A stretch of DNA of 48,567 bases from Streptomyces mangrovi (lineage in GTDB: Bacteria > Actinomycetota > Actinomycetes > Streptomycetales > Streptomycetaceae): positions 1 to 48,567 of the forward strand of contig NZ_FOSG01000032.1 of NCBI RefSeq assembly GCF_900114215.1. Direction: 5' to 3'. The first letter of the stretch is position 1; each line of letters opens with the position of its first letter. The notes beneath the pieces are model-generated. The model searched no databases and had not been told where the DNA came from. It saw nothing but the letters and a program-made list of their open reading frames with translations. This document shows positions 7,330 through 15,253 of this stretch, piece after piece. The position numbers and the translations under genes were made by a program.

Positions 7330-9227
7330 GCGGGCCGAGCGCGCTGCTGTGGTCCCTGGTGCTGCTGCCCGCCGCGGCCGGAGGCGTCCTCGCCCTGTCC
7401 GGCGGCGGACGCCGCACCGCCGGGACGTACGACCGGCCCGGCGGCACAGGCCGTGCCGCGCCCGCCGTCGCGGTGGCCGTCGCGGCGGTCACCCTCGCCC
7501 TGGCGGTCGCCGCCGCCCTCGTCCGGCCCACCGCACGGGCCGGTTTCGTGGCGGGCGGGCCGCTGGAGCTGGCGGTGGACGGGCTGTCGGCCGCGGTGGT
7601 CGTGACGGTGGCGGCGGTCGGTCTGCTCGTGCTGGTCTTCGCCGCGGGCGGCATCCGCGCCGAGCGGCCCCGCTTCTTCGGCCTGATGCTGCTGTTCACC
7701 GCCGCCGTCCTGGTCACCGCCACCGCCACCACCCTGACCGCCCTGCTGCTGGCCTGGGAGGTGATGGGCGCCACCTCCTACGCGCTGATCGCCTTCCGCT
7801 GGCGCGAGGACGCCCCCGCGGCGGCCGGGACGACCGCCTTCCTCACCACCCGCGCGGGCGATCTCGGGCTGTACCTGGCGGCGGGCGCCGCCCTCGCGGC
7901 CCCGGCCGGGGGAACCGGCGCCGGTGACCGGCTCGCCCTGGACGCCCTGGCAGGCCTGGACGGCGCCTGGCCGCACCTGGCCGCCGCCGGGGTGCTGCTG
8001 GCCGCCTTCGGCAAGGCCGCCCAACTGCCCTTCTCCTTCTGGCTGTCCAGGGCGATGCTCGGCCCGAGCCCGGTCAGCGCCCTGCTCCACTCGGCCGCCA
8101 TGGTGGCCATGGGCGGCTATCTGCTGCTGCGGCTGCGCCCGCTGCTGGAGTCCGCCGGCTGGGCGTCCGGCGCCGCCGCCTGGGGCGGTGCGCTCACCGC
8201 GCTCGCCCTGGGCGCGGTCGCCCTGGCCCAGCGGGACCTCAAACAGCTCCTGGCCGCGTCCACCGCCGCCCAGCTCGGCTTCGTCGTGCTGGCCGCCGGA
8301 GCCGGGAGCGTCGCGGGCGGAACCGCCCACCTCGTCGCCCACGCGGCCGTCAAGTCACTGCTCTTCCTGGCCGCCGGGGCCTGGCTGGCGGCACTGGGCA
8401 CCGACGGCCTGCGGGAACTGCGCGGGGCCGCCCGCCGGGACCGGGCGACCGGTCTGCCGTTCGCGGTGGGCGCGCTCGCCCTGGCCGGGGTGCCGCCGCT
8501 GTCTCTGTGGGCCACCAAGGACGAGATCCTGGCCGCGGCGGACTCCCCGGCCCTGTACGGGGTGGTGCTGGCCGCCGCCGTCCTGTCGGCCCTGTACGCG
8601 GGCAAGGCGATCGGCCTGCTGCTGGGACCGGGCCCCGAACCGCCCGCCACGGCCGGACGGAAACCGGGGGGAGGGATCTCCGGCCCGCTTCGGACCGCGC
8701 CCCTGGCCCTCCTCGCCGCCGGAGCCGCCGTGCTCGGCGCCCTGGCACTGCCGCCACTGGCCGGAGAGCTGAAGCGGGCGGTCGGGGCGCCCGGCGAGCC
8801 CTCGGCCGGCGCGGCCACCATGGTCGCCACCGCCGTGCTCGCCCTGGCCGCGACCGCCTTCGCGGCCGCCTCGGCGCCCAGGCTGCCGGAGCCGGCCTGG
8901 GCCCGCGCCTGGCTGTACCTGGAGACGGCCGCGCACACCGTCGCCGTACGCCCCGCGCTGGCCGCCGCCCGCACCCTGGCCCGGTTCGACGACAGCGTGC
9001 TGGACCGCGCCGCCACGGGGACCGCCGCGGGGGTGCGGCGCCTGGCCTCGTGGGCGGCGGCCGCCGACCGCTCGGGGGTGGACCGGGCCGTCCGGGGCGT
9101 CGCCGACGGCGTCCGGTACCTGGGCGAGCTGGCGCGCCGCCCGCAGACCGGACAGCTCCACCAGTACTACGCCCAGGCCCTGGTCCTGCTGACCGCGGCC
9201 GCCGTCCTGCTCCTGCTGCTGGGGTGA
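7326..9227 (+). CDS. nuoL: NADH-quinone oxidoreductase subunit L-like antiporter subunit
   Basis: 633 residues, GTG start in a GTGA overlap with nuoK. A full-length Mrp/NuoL-type ion-channel protein. The helix-5 Glu is kept (LLLAWEVMGATSYALI), as are the helix-7 Lys and neighbouring proton-path residues (FGKAAQLPFSFWLSRAM, GPSPVSALLHSAAMV). A C-terminal extension of about 100 residues with a final hydrophobic helix fits the lateral helix and last helix of NuoL. It should conduct protons (or Na+) at the far end of the membrane arm. It is followed after 2 nt by nuoM. Assignment as NuoL rather than MrpA rests on the operon order and length. Confidence 0.92.
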   Translation: MSGPSALLWSLVLLPAAAGGVLALSGGGRRTAGTYDRPGGTGRAAPAVAVAVAAVTLALAVAAALVRPTARAGFVAGGPLELAVDGLSAAVVVTVAAVGLLVLVFAAGGIRAERPRFFGLMLLFTAAVLVTATATTLTALLLAWEVMGATSYALIAFRWREDAPAAAGTTAFLTTRAGDLGLYLAAGAALAAPAGGTGAGDRLALDALAGLDGAWPHLAAAGVLLAAFGKAAQLPFSFWLSRAMLGPSPVSALLHSAAMVAMGGYLLLRLRPLLESAGWASGAAAWGGALTALALGAVALAQRDLKQLLAASTAAQLGFVVLAAGAGSVAGGTAHLVAHAAVKSLLFLAAGAWLAALGTDGLRELRGAARRDRATGLPFAVGALALAGVPPLSLWATKDEILAAADSPALYGVVLAAAVLSALYAGKAIGLLLGPGPEPPATAGRKPGGGISGPLRTAPLALLAAGAAVLGALALPPLAGELKRAVGAPGEPSAGAATMVATAVLALAATAFAAASAPRLPEPAWARAWLYLETAAHTVAVRPALAAARTLARFDDSVLDRAATGTAAGVRRLASWAAAADRSGVDRAVRGVADGVRYLGELARRPQTGQLHQYYAQALVLLTAAAVLLLLLG

Positions 9228-9229
9228 GC

Positions 9230-10726
9230 ATGCTCTCGCTGACCGTCTTCCTGCCGCTGGCCGCCGCCCTGGTCCTGTCGGCCCGGCGCGGCCTGCCCGA
9301 CGCGGCCGTGCGGTGGCTGTGGGTGGCGGTCTCGGGAGCGGAACTGGGCCTGGTGGCCGTGCTGTGGGCCACCTACGACGGCCCGGGCATCGGCCATGAG
9401 ACCGACCGGCCGTGGATCCCCGGTGCGGGCGCGGGCTACCACATCGGCGTCGACGGGCTGTCCCTGCCGCTGCTCGCCCTGACCGCCACCGTCTTCCTCG
9501 CCTGCGCGGTGTACTCGCTGCGGGGCCGCCACGCACGACACGGCATCCGCCGCTTCGCCGCCCTCTTCCTGGCCCTTGAGACCACCTGCCTGGGCCTGTT
9601 CGCCGCCCTGGACCTGATCCTGTTCTTCCTCTTCTTCGACCTGTCCATCGTCGGCATGTACCTCGTCATCGCCGGCTGGGGGCACGGGGAGCAGGCCGCC
9701 CGCTCGGCGCTGAAGTTCTTCCTCTACACCTTCGTCGGCTCCCTCGCGCTGCTGCTGGGCTTCATCGGTCTGTACACGGCCTCCGACCCGCACACCTTCG
9801 ACATCACCGAACTGGCCGCCGACCCGCCGCTGGAGGGCGGCGGCGCGGCGGGCCCGCTGGTGCTGCTGGCCATCGCGGTCGGACTGGCCGTCAAGACCCC
9901 CACCTTCCCCTTCCACACCTGGCTGCCCCCGGCCCACACCGACGCGCCCGCCGCCGGGTCGGCCGTACTGGCCGCGGTCCTGCTGAAGATGGGCACCTAC
10001 GGCTTCGTGCGCATCGCCATGCCGATCCTGCCGGAGGACTGGCGCGCCCACGCCATGGTCTTCGTCGCCGTCGGCGTCGTCTCCGTCCTCTACGGCGCCC
10101 TGGTCGCCCTGGCGCAGAGCGACTTCAAACGAATGGTCGCCTACACCAGCGTCAACCACATGGGCTACATCCTGCTGGCCCTGGGCGCGGCCGGGATGGT
10201 CGCCGACGCCGACGAGGCCGCCCGCTCCACCGCCGTGACCGGGGCGGTGGTCCAGATGGTCAGCCACGGACTGATCACCGGGGCCCTGTTCCTGCTGGCC
10301 GGAGTGCTGATGGAACGCGGCGGCACCTATGAGATGGACGCCTGGGGCGGGCTGGCCGGACCCATGCCGCGGTTCGCCGCGCTGACGGCCGTCGCGGCCT
10401 TCGCGGGCCTGGGGCTGCCCGGCTTCAGCGGTTTCGTCGCCGAGTTCCAGATCTTCGCCGGGAGCCTGGGGGCCGTACCGGTGGCCACCGCCCTGGCGCT
10501 GCTGGGCATCCTGGTCACCGCCGGGCTGTTCCTGTGGGCGCTGCACCGGCTCCTCCTGGGGGCCCGGCGCGAACCGAGGCCGGTCGGCGCGGACCTGCGC
10601 CCGGCCGAACTGCTGTCCGTGGCACCGCTGCTGGCGCTGTCCCTGCTCATCGGCGTCCTGCCCCGGTGGCTGCTGGACACGGTCGAGCCCGCCGCCCGCA
10701 CGGTCGTCGACCTGGTCTCCCGGTGA
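9230..10726 (+). CDS. nuoM: NADH-quinone oxidoreductase subunit M-like antiporter subunit
   Basis: 498 residues, about 14 helices, ATG at 9230. It keeps the helix-7 Lys (LAVKTPTFPFHTWLPPAHTD), the helix-8 Lys (VLLKMGTYGFVRI) and the helix-12 acidic site (GLPGFSGFVAEFQIF). The helix-5 Glu that is nearly invariant in NuoM is an Asp here (LFFDLSIVGMYLVI). The essential charged axis is therefore present with one conservative change. It probably works as one of three stacked antiporter-like channels. A 51-nt gap separates it from nuoN. Confidence 0.92.
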   Translation: MLSLTVFLPLAAALVLSARRGLPDAAVRWLWVAVSGAELGLVAVLWATYDGPGIGHETDRPWIPGAGAGYHIGVDGLSLPLLALTATVFLACAVYSLRGRHARHGIRRFAALFLALETTCLGLFAALDLILFFLFFDLSIVGMYLVIAGWGHGEQAARSALKFFLYTFVGSLALLLGFIGLYTASDPHTFDITELAADPPLEGGGAAGPLVLLAIAVGLAVKTPTFPFHTWLPPAHTDAPAAGSAVLAAVLLKMGTYGFVRIAMPILPEDWRAHAMVFVAVGVVSVLYGALVALAQSDFKRMVAYTSVNHMGYILLALGAAGMVADADEAARSTAVTGAVVQMVSHGLITGALFLLAGVLMERGGTYEMDAWGGLAGPMPRFAALTAVAAFAGLGLPGFSGFVAEFQIFAGSLGAVPVATALALLGILVTAGLFLWALHRLLLGARREPRPVGADLRPAELLSVAPLLALSLLIGVLPRWLLDTVEPAARTVVDLVSR

Positions 10727-10777
10727 GCGGCGTGGAGCGGGCGGGATCCTCGGGCAGGGCGCTCCGGGAAGGCGACG

Positions 10778-12250
10778 GTGACTGACATGCACAAGGAACC
10801 GCTGGCCCTCCTCCCGGAGATCCTGCTGCTGCTCGGCGCCGTCGCCGCACTGCTGGCCGGCTCCTTCCTGCCGCGCCGTCGCCAGTGGGCCGCCCGCGCC
10901 GGGGCCGCCGCCGCGCTCGCGGCCTCCCTGGCCGCCGCGGTGGTCCTCGCGCCCGGGGACGACCGCACCGTCTACGCCGGCACCTACGCGCTGGACGGCG
11001 CCACCGACGCGGTCCGCGTCATCGTCCCCGCCGCGGCCCTGACCGTCCTGGCACTGGCCTCGGGGCGGGTGCGCGGCGACCGGCGCGAGACCGAGTTCTG
11101 CGTCCTGGTGCTGCTCGGCTCGCTCGGCGCCGTGCTCCTGGCGGGCGCGTCCGATCTGCTGCTGCTGGCCGTCGCCTATCTGCTGGCCTCCATCCCCCTG
11201 TACGCACTGGCCGGCTGGGGGCGCGACGCGCGCGGCGCCGAGGCCGCCCTCAAGCTCTACCTGCTCGGTGTGCTGCTGGGCATCACCATGCTGCTGGGCA
11301 CCGCCGTCCTGTACGGGCTGGGCGGCGCCACCGACTACGCGGCCCTGGCCGACGGGCTCCCCGGCGCGCCCAGGGCGGCACTCGCGGTGGGGACGGTGGC
11401 GCTGCTGGCCGGCCCGCTGTTCAAGGCCGGTGCCGTCCCCGCCCACTTCTGGGTGCCCGACGCCGCGTCGGGGGCGACGGTGCCGGCCGCCGCGTTCCTC
11501 ACCACGGTTCCCAAGATCGGCGCGCTGGTCGCCCTGTACCGGGTGCTCACCGTCCTGCCCGAACAGGTCCTGCAGTGGCGGGTGCTGCTGGCCGTTCTGG
11601 CGGTGGCGACCATGACGCTGGGCAACCTGGCGGCCTTCGCCCAGAGGGACCCGCTGCGGCTGCTGGGCTACTCCACCGTCAGCCAGGCCGGCTATCTGCT
11701 GATGGCGGTCGCCGTCGCGGGGCGCGCCGAAGCCCTGCGCTCCCTGCTGCTCTACCTCGCGGCCTACGCCGTCACCAACCTCGGCGCGTTCGCCGTGGCC
11801 GCCGCGCTGCCCACCTCGCGCACCCTGGAGGCGTACCGCGGTCTGGGAAGGCGCCGGCCCCTGCTGGCCGCCGCGCTCACCGTCTGCCTCCTGGGCCTGG
11901 TGGGCACCCCGCCCACGGCGGTGTTCATGGGCAAGCTGACGGTCTTCTCCGCCACCTGGGACGGGGGCATGGCCTGGCTGGCCGTCGTCGCCGCCGTCAA
12001 CACCGTCGCCAGCCTCTTCTACTACCTGCGCTGGATCGCGCCGGTCCTGTCGATTCGCGGCCCAGGCCGGCCCCCGCAGGACGCCGGGCCGTCCGGAGGG
12101 AACGGGCGACGGCGGGAGGCGGCGGCGGTCGCCGCCGAGCCCGGGCGCTGGGCGGCGGGCACGGCGGTGGCCGCCGCGTCGGTCACTTTGGTGCTCGGCG
12201 CCGGCGCGGGATGGGGGCTCGGCGCCCTCTCCGACGCCCTCGTACGGTGA
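10778..12250 (+). CDS. nuoN: NADH-quinone oxidoreductase subunit N-like antiporter subunit
   Basis: 490 residues from GTG 10778 (an in-frame ATG lies 9 nt later). The helix-7 and helix-8 Lys residues are present (FKAGAVPAHFWVPDA and TVPKIGALVALYR). The helix-5 region, normally GLELMSLSLY, reads AVAYLLASIPLY, so the usual Glu aligns with a Leu. The C-terminal part has the conserved GTPPTAVFMGKL loop. It closes the operon and is followed directly by a hairpin. Identification is firm; whether a channel lacking that Glu still pumps is open. Confidence 0.92.
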   Translation: MTDMHKEPLALLPEILLLLGAVAALLAGSFLPRRRQWAARAGAAAALAASLAAAVVLAPGDDRTVYAGTYALDGATDAVRVIVPAAALTVLALASGRVRGDRRETEFCVLVLLGSLGAVLLAGASDLLLLAVAYLLASIPLYALAGWGRDARGAEAALKLYLLGVLLGITMLLGTAVLYGLGGATDYAALADGLPGAPRAALAVGTVALLAGPLFKAGAVPAHFWVPDAASGATVPAAAFLTTVPKIGALVALYRVLTVLPEQVLQWRVLLAVLAVATMTLGNLAAFAQRDPLRLLGYSTVSQAGYLLMAVAVAGRAEALRSLLLYLAAYAVTNLGAFAVAAALPTSRTLEAYRGLGRRRPLLAAALTVCLLGLVGTPPTAVFMGKLTVFSATWDGGMAWLAVVAAVNTVASLFYYLRWIAPVLSIRGPGRPPQDAGPSGGNGRRREAAAVAAEPGRWAAGTAVAAASVTLVLGAGAGWGLGALSDALVR

Positions 12251-12271
12251 GGCCGCCGCAAGGGGGCGGCC
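12251..12271 (+). terminator. Hairpin directly after nuoN
   Basis: GGCCGCC-(7 nt)-GGCGGCC begins at the base after the nuoN stop codon. It is a plausible terminator for the eight-gene operon. Confidence 0.5.
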
Positions 12272-12440
12272 GGGACGGCCGGGACGGCTCGGCGGCGTAG
12301 AGGACGGCGGGCCCATGCCGCAGCGGGCGCCCCGGAGCGGGGATCCGCCGCCCTGCCGGGCACGGGCGCGCCCAGGGGGCGCTTCTTCATCCGTTCGCAT
12401 CCCCTGGGAGGGACTTTTCCGCGATCGGACTGGCCAACGC

Positions 12441-12457
12441 ATACCCCTAGGGGGTAC
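12441..12457. promoter_or_regulatory. CsoR-type copper operator upstream of the MFS gene
   Basis: ATACCCC-TAG-GGGGTAC matches the two operators near copZ with one changed end base. It lies 48 bp before the MFS start, so that gene very likely belongs to the copper regulon. Confidence 0.75.
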
Positions 12458-12476
12458 CTTTTCGGTGCTCGGATAC

Positions 12477-12493
12477 ATACCCCCCTCCCGTAT
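12477..12493. promoter_or_regulatory. Degenerate second CsoR-type site or half site
   Basis: ATACCCC-CCT-CCCGTAT keeps the left arm and the outer end of the right arm. It adjoins the ribosome binding site (GGAG at 12495-12498). It may be a weak auxiliary site, or chance. Confidence 0.35.
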
Positions 12494-12504
12494 AGGAGTA
12501 TGTG

Positions 12505-13968
12505 ATGTCCTCTGCCCCGCCCTCACCCAGTCCCCGGCGCTGGAAGGCGCTCGGGCTGATCGCGCTGGCCCAGTTCATGGTGATCATGGACACCTCGATC
12601 ATCGGGGTGGCCCTGCCGCAGATGCAGACCGATCTGGGCTTCTCCCAGGAGAACCTCTCCTGGGTCTTCAACGCCTACGTCATCGCCTTCGGCGGGCTGC
12701 TGCTGCTCGGCGGCCGCCTGTCGGACCTGCTCGGAGCCAAGCGCGTCTTCAGTGCCGGGTGGGCCGTACTGGCCGCCGGCTCGCTGATCGCCGGCCTGGC
12801 CGGCGAGGTGTGGGTCGAGCTGGCCGGCCGCGCCGTGCAGGGCGCCGGCGCCGCTCTGATCGCCCCGGCCGCGCTGACCCTGCTGATGATGCTCTTCGGC
12901 GGCAACCCCAAGGAGCTCACCAAGGCGTTCGCCCTGTACGGGGCCGCGGCCCCGGCGGGCGGCACCGCGGGCGTCTTCCTCGGCGGCGTCCTGACCGAGT
13001 ACGCCAGCTGGCCGTGGGTGTTCTACGTCAACATCCCCATCGCCGCGCTGGTGCTGGCCCTCACACCCTCGCTGATGCCCTCCGCCCCGCCCCGCCGCGG
13101 CTCCGTCGACCTCCTGGGCGCGACCGCCGTCACCGCGGGACTGGCCGTCGCCGTCTACGCCATCGTCCGGGCTCCCGAGACCGGCTGGGGCGCGGCGCGG
13201 ACCTGGCTGGTGCTGGGTGCGGGGGCCCTGCTGCTGGTCGCCTTCGTCGCACTCCAGGCGCGCCGCAGGGAGCCGCTGATGCCCCTCCGGATCTGGCGCG
13301 CCCCCAACCTGGCCGCCGCCAACATCGCCCAGCTGCTGCTGGCCGCCGCCTGGATCCCCATGTGGTTCTTCCTCAACCTCTACCTCCAGCAGGTGCTGGG
13401 GCTGGGGGAGTTCGCCGCGGGATCGGCGCTGCTGCCGATGACGGTCGCCATCATGGTCATGATGATCGTGCTGGCGCCCCGGCTGATCGCCCGCTTCGGG
13501 CCCAACCCGCTGGTCGTCGCGGGAATGCTGGTGCTCGCGGCCGGTATGTTCTGGCTGTCTCTGGTCCGCCCCGACGGCACCTTCTGGGCGGACGTGCTGC
13601 CCGCCTCGCTGGTGGCGGCGGGCGGTATGTCGCTGGCGTTCATCCCCTCGCTGGGCACCGCCGTCTCCAGCGCCCGCCCCGAGGAGGGCGGCCTGGCCTC
13701 CGGCATCGTCAACACCAGCTACCAGGTGGGCTCCGCCCTCGGCCTGGCGGCCATGACCGCGGTGGCCGCCTCCCGCGGCGCACAGGAGCTGGGCGACACG
13801 GCCGCCCTCACGGACGGCTTCTCCGCGGCCTTCCTGGGAGCCGCCGCCATCGCCGCGGCCGGAGCCGTCATCGCCTGGTTCACCCTGCGCCCCGCACCCG
13901 CGCCCGAGGCGGCCGCCGAGCCCGCCGGATCCGAGCGGGACAAGCCCCGTACGGCGGAGGCCCGCTGA
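12505..13968 (+). CDS. MFS exporter, 14-helix drug:H+ antiporter type
   Basis: 487 residues of the DHA2 (EmrB/QacA-like) group of proton-driven exporters in the cytoplasmic membrane. Family marks are MVIMDTSIIGVALPQMQTDL in helix 1, GGRLSDLLGAKRVF (motif A) after helix 2, and WPWVFYVNIPIA in helix 6. The start is placed at ATG 12505 rather than the adjoining GTG 12502, because GGAG lies 6 nt ahead of the ATG. A CsoR-type operator 48 bp upstream suggests copper-induced expression. The substrate could be copper complexed to a small ligand, or a toxic organic compound made worse by copper, but the sequence does not say which. Confidence 0.88.
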   Translation: MSSAPPSPSPRRWKALGLIALAQFMVIMDTSIIGVALPQMQTDLGFSQENLSWVFNAYVIAFGGLLLLGGRLSDLLGAKRVFSAGWAVLAAGSLIAGLAGEVWVELAGRAVQGAGAALIAPAALTLLMMLFGGNPKELTKAFALYGAAAPAGGTAGVFLGGVLTEYASWPWVFYVNIPIAALVLALTPSLMPSAPPRRGSVDLLGATAVTAGLAVAVYAIVRAPETGWGAARTWLVLGAGALLLVAFVALQARRREPLMPLRIWRAPNLAAANIAQLLLAAAWIPMWFFLNLYLQQVLGLGEFAAGSALLPMTVAIMVMMIVLAPRLIARFGPNPLVVAGMLVLAAGMFWLSLVRPDGTFWADVLPASLVAAGGMSLAFIPSLGTAVSSARPEEGGLASGIVNTSYQVGSALGLAAMTAVAASRGAQELGDTAALTDGFSAAFLGAAAIAAAGAVIAWFTLRPAPAPEAAAEPAGSERDKPRTAEAR

Positions 13969-14055
13969 CGCACCGTCCCTGTCCGAACCGACCGCCGGCG
14001 CCGCCGGACACGGAAGACCCCGTGCCCGGCGGCGCCCCTGCCCCGGAGGCTCCTG

Positions 14056-14328
14056 ATGCAGCAGATCGAGGTCTACGGCACCGACTGGTGCCCACAGGTG
14101 AAAGAGGTCCTGGCCCGGCTCGCCGGCGCCGGCGCCGCCTACCGCTACCACGACATCGACACCGACAAGAAAGCCGCCAAGGCCGTCTACCGCCTGCAGC
14201 GCGGGACCCGCCGCGTCCCCACCCTCGTCCTGCCCGACGGCACCGTCCTCGTCGAGCCCACCGACGATCAGCTCCGCGACCACCTCACCGCGGCGCCCGG
14301 CCCCGAGCGGAAGGGGGAGACGGAGTGA
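14056..14328 (+). CDS. Glutaredoxin-like (mycoredoxin-type) protein, monothiol
   Basis: 90 residues, thioredoxin fold. The active-site motif after the first strand is DWCPQVKEV, so only the first Cys (Cys12) of the usual CxxC pair is present. The cis-Pro motif is RVPTLVLPDG. It is therefore a monothiol form, which could reduce mixed disulfides or bind metal. It follows the MFS gene on the same strand after 87 bp, with CGGAGG upstream of ATG 14056. Thiol repair beside copper export makes sense because Cu(I) attacks thiols. Partner (mycothiol) is inferred from the host type. Confidence 0.85.
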   Translation: MQQIEVYGTDWCPQVKEVLARLAGAGAAYRYHDIDTDKKAAKAVYRLQRGTRRVPTLVLPDGTVLVEPTDDQLRDHLTAAPGPERKGETE

Positions 14329-14474
14329 GGATCCCCCCGACGGCCTCCGACCTGCGCCGGGCGGTGGACCATCCGGCCACCCGCTGCCTGCTGGCCTGCC
14401 TCCTGGCCGCCATGGCACGCCGGGCGCAGGGGGCCTCCCCCTCTCCCGCCCGGAGGAACGGCTGCTCCTCCTGA
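14325..14474 (+). CDS. Coupled mini-ORF, 49 residues, unknown
   Basis: GTG at 14325 overlaps the stop of the glutaredoxin-like gene (GTGA) and has GGGGGAG 6 nt upstream, an arrangement seen repeatedly in this window for coupled genes. The product has an N-terminal basic helix, a short hydrophobic stretch (CLLACLLAAMA) with two Cys, and a basic Ser/Arg tail ending in Cys-Ser-Ser. No family is recognised. The translation signals support it, but its length leaves real doubt. Confidence 0.4.
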   Translation: MRIPPTASDLRRAVDHPATRCLLACLLAAMARRAQGASPSPARRNGCSS

Positions 14475-14947
14475 CCGCCATCGCCCCGAAGGCGGGCACA
14501 GACCGACGGATGTGGCCGACGGACGTACCTGCGCGACGCCACCGGTCCGCCTGAGCCGGACCGCGGTGGTGACGCGATGGTCGACATCCGCGGCCTCCAA
14601 GGCTCACCCGGCCACCTCGACGCGCTCCCCGGGCCGCTGCGGAGCGCGCCCCGGCCCCGTCAGGGCGGGCCCGGCCGCGGTGGTGCACCCGCTGTCGGCC
14701 CGCTCGTCGATACCGACGCCGACGCCGACGCCGATACCGACGTCCGGCAGTTCTCCACCGGAGGTGCCGGGACGGCCCACCGCGGTGTGGGCCGCAAGGC
14801 CCGTGTGGTCCGGGCCGATGAGGCCGAACGGCCCCCGCCCCAGGGCCACAGGACCCGGGCCCTCCCCGGACAGGTAAGCCTAACCTCACCATTGGCGGTG
14901 ATCGGCTGCCGGGCACACCCGCCCGGCGCGAGGTGGTGGAGGTGCGC
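14475..14947 (+). other. Intergenic region ahead of the iron operon
   Basis: About 470 bp without a convincing gene. It contains a hexamer-like repeat of GACGCC units flanked by GATACCGAC (14709-14742) and the iron box listed separately. Open frames here have no ribosome binding site and encode only Pro/Arg/Ala-rich sequence. Confidence 0.6.
14872..14886. promoter_or_regulatory. Iron box (DtxR/IdeR/DmdR-type operator) upstream of feoAB
   Basis: AGGTAAGCCTAACCT fits the core AGGTWAGSCTWACCT of the DtxR-family iron box at every position. It lies about 60 bp before feoA. It should repress feoAB when Fe(II) is plentiful. Confidence 0.85.
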
Positions 14948-15253
14948 GTGAAGGGCACGGACGGGGTGTTCGGCGAAGCAGGCGGTCCGGGGACCACGGC
15001 CATCGGCTCCCCGCCGCTCTCCCTGGCGGATCTGGCACCCGGTACCAGCGCCGTGGTGACCGGGGTCCTCGCCGACGGCGAGCCGGCGGTCGTCCGCCGG
15101 CTGCACGACCTCGGATTCACCCCGGGCGCGGTCGTGGAGGTGGTGCGCCGGGCCCCGCTGCGTGATCCGGTCCTCTACCGGATCAAGGGCTGTGAGGTGT
15201 GCCTGCGCCGTGCGCAGGCCGTGTGCGTGCGCGTCGGGGAGGCGGCACGGTGA
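14948..15253 (+). CDS. feoA: Ferrous iron transport protein A
   Basis: About 101 residues with the small SH3-like FeoA fold: LADLAPGTSAVVTGV, RRLHDLGFTPGAVVEVV and the final RIKGCEVCLRRAQA. FeoA is a cytoplasmic helper of FeoB. Several GTG codons could start it. GTG 14948 is preferred because GGAGG (14938-14942) lies 5 nt ahead, though GTG 14933 is possible. The product carries a Cys pair (CEVC) near the end. Its stop overlaps the feoB start, and an iron box sits upstream. Confidence 0.88.
   Translation: MKGTDGVFGEAGGPGTTAIGSPPLSLADLAPGTSAVVTGVLADGEPAVVRRLHDLGFTPGAVVEVVRRAPLRDPVLYRIKGCEVCLRRAQAVCVRVGEAAR

Noticed and set aside
9167..12526. Very long open frame on the minus strand opposite nuoM and nuoN
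   Set aside because: It is Gly/Gln/Arg-rich with no family marks, lies exactly opposite well-recognised genes, and arises from their G/C-rich third positions.
14577..14951. Open frame with a repeated Asp-Ala run upstream of feoA
   Set aside because: No ribosome binding site, composition unlike the neighbours, and it runs over the iron box and the feoA start. The Asp-Ala run is only the GACGCC repeat.
12523..15120. Long minus-strand open frame opposite the MFS exporter, glutaredoxin-like gene and feoA
   Set aside because: Low-complexity composition, no RBS and it crosses three real genes and the iron box.
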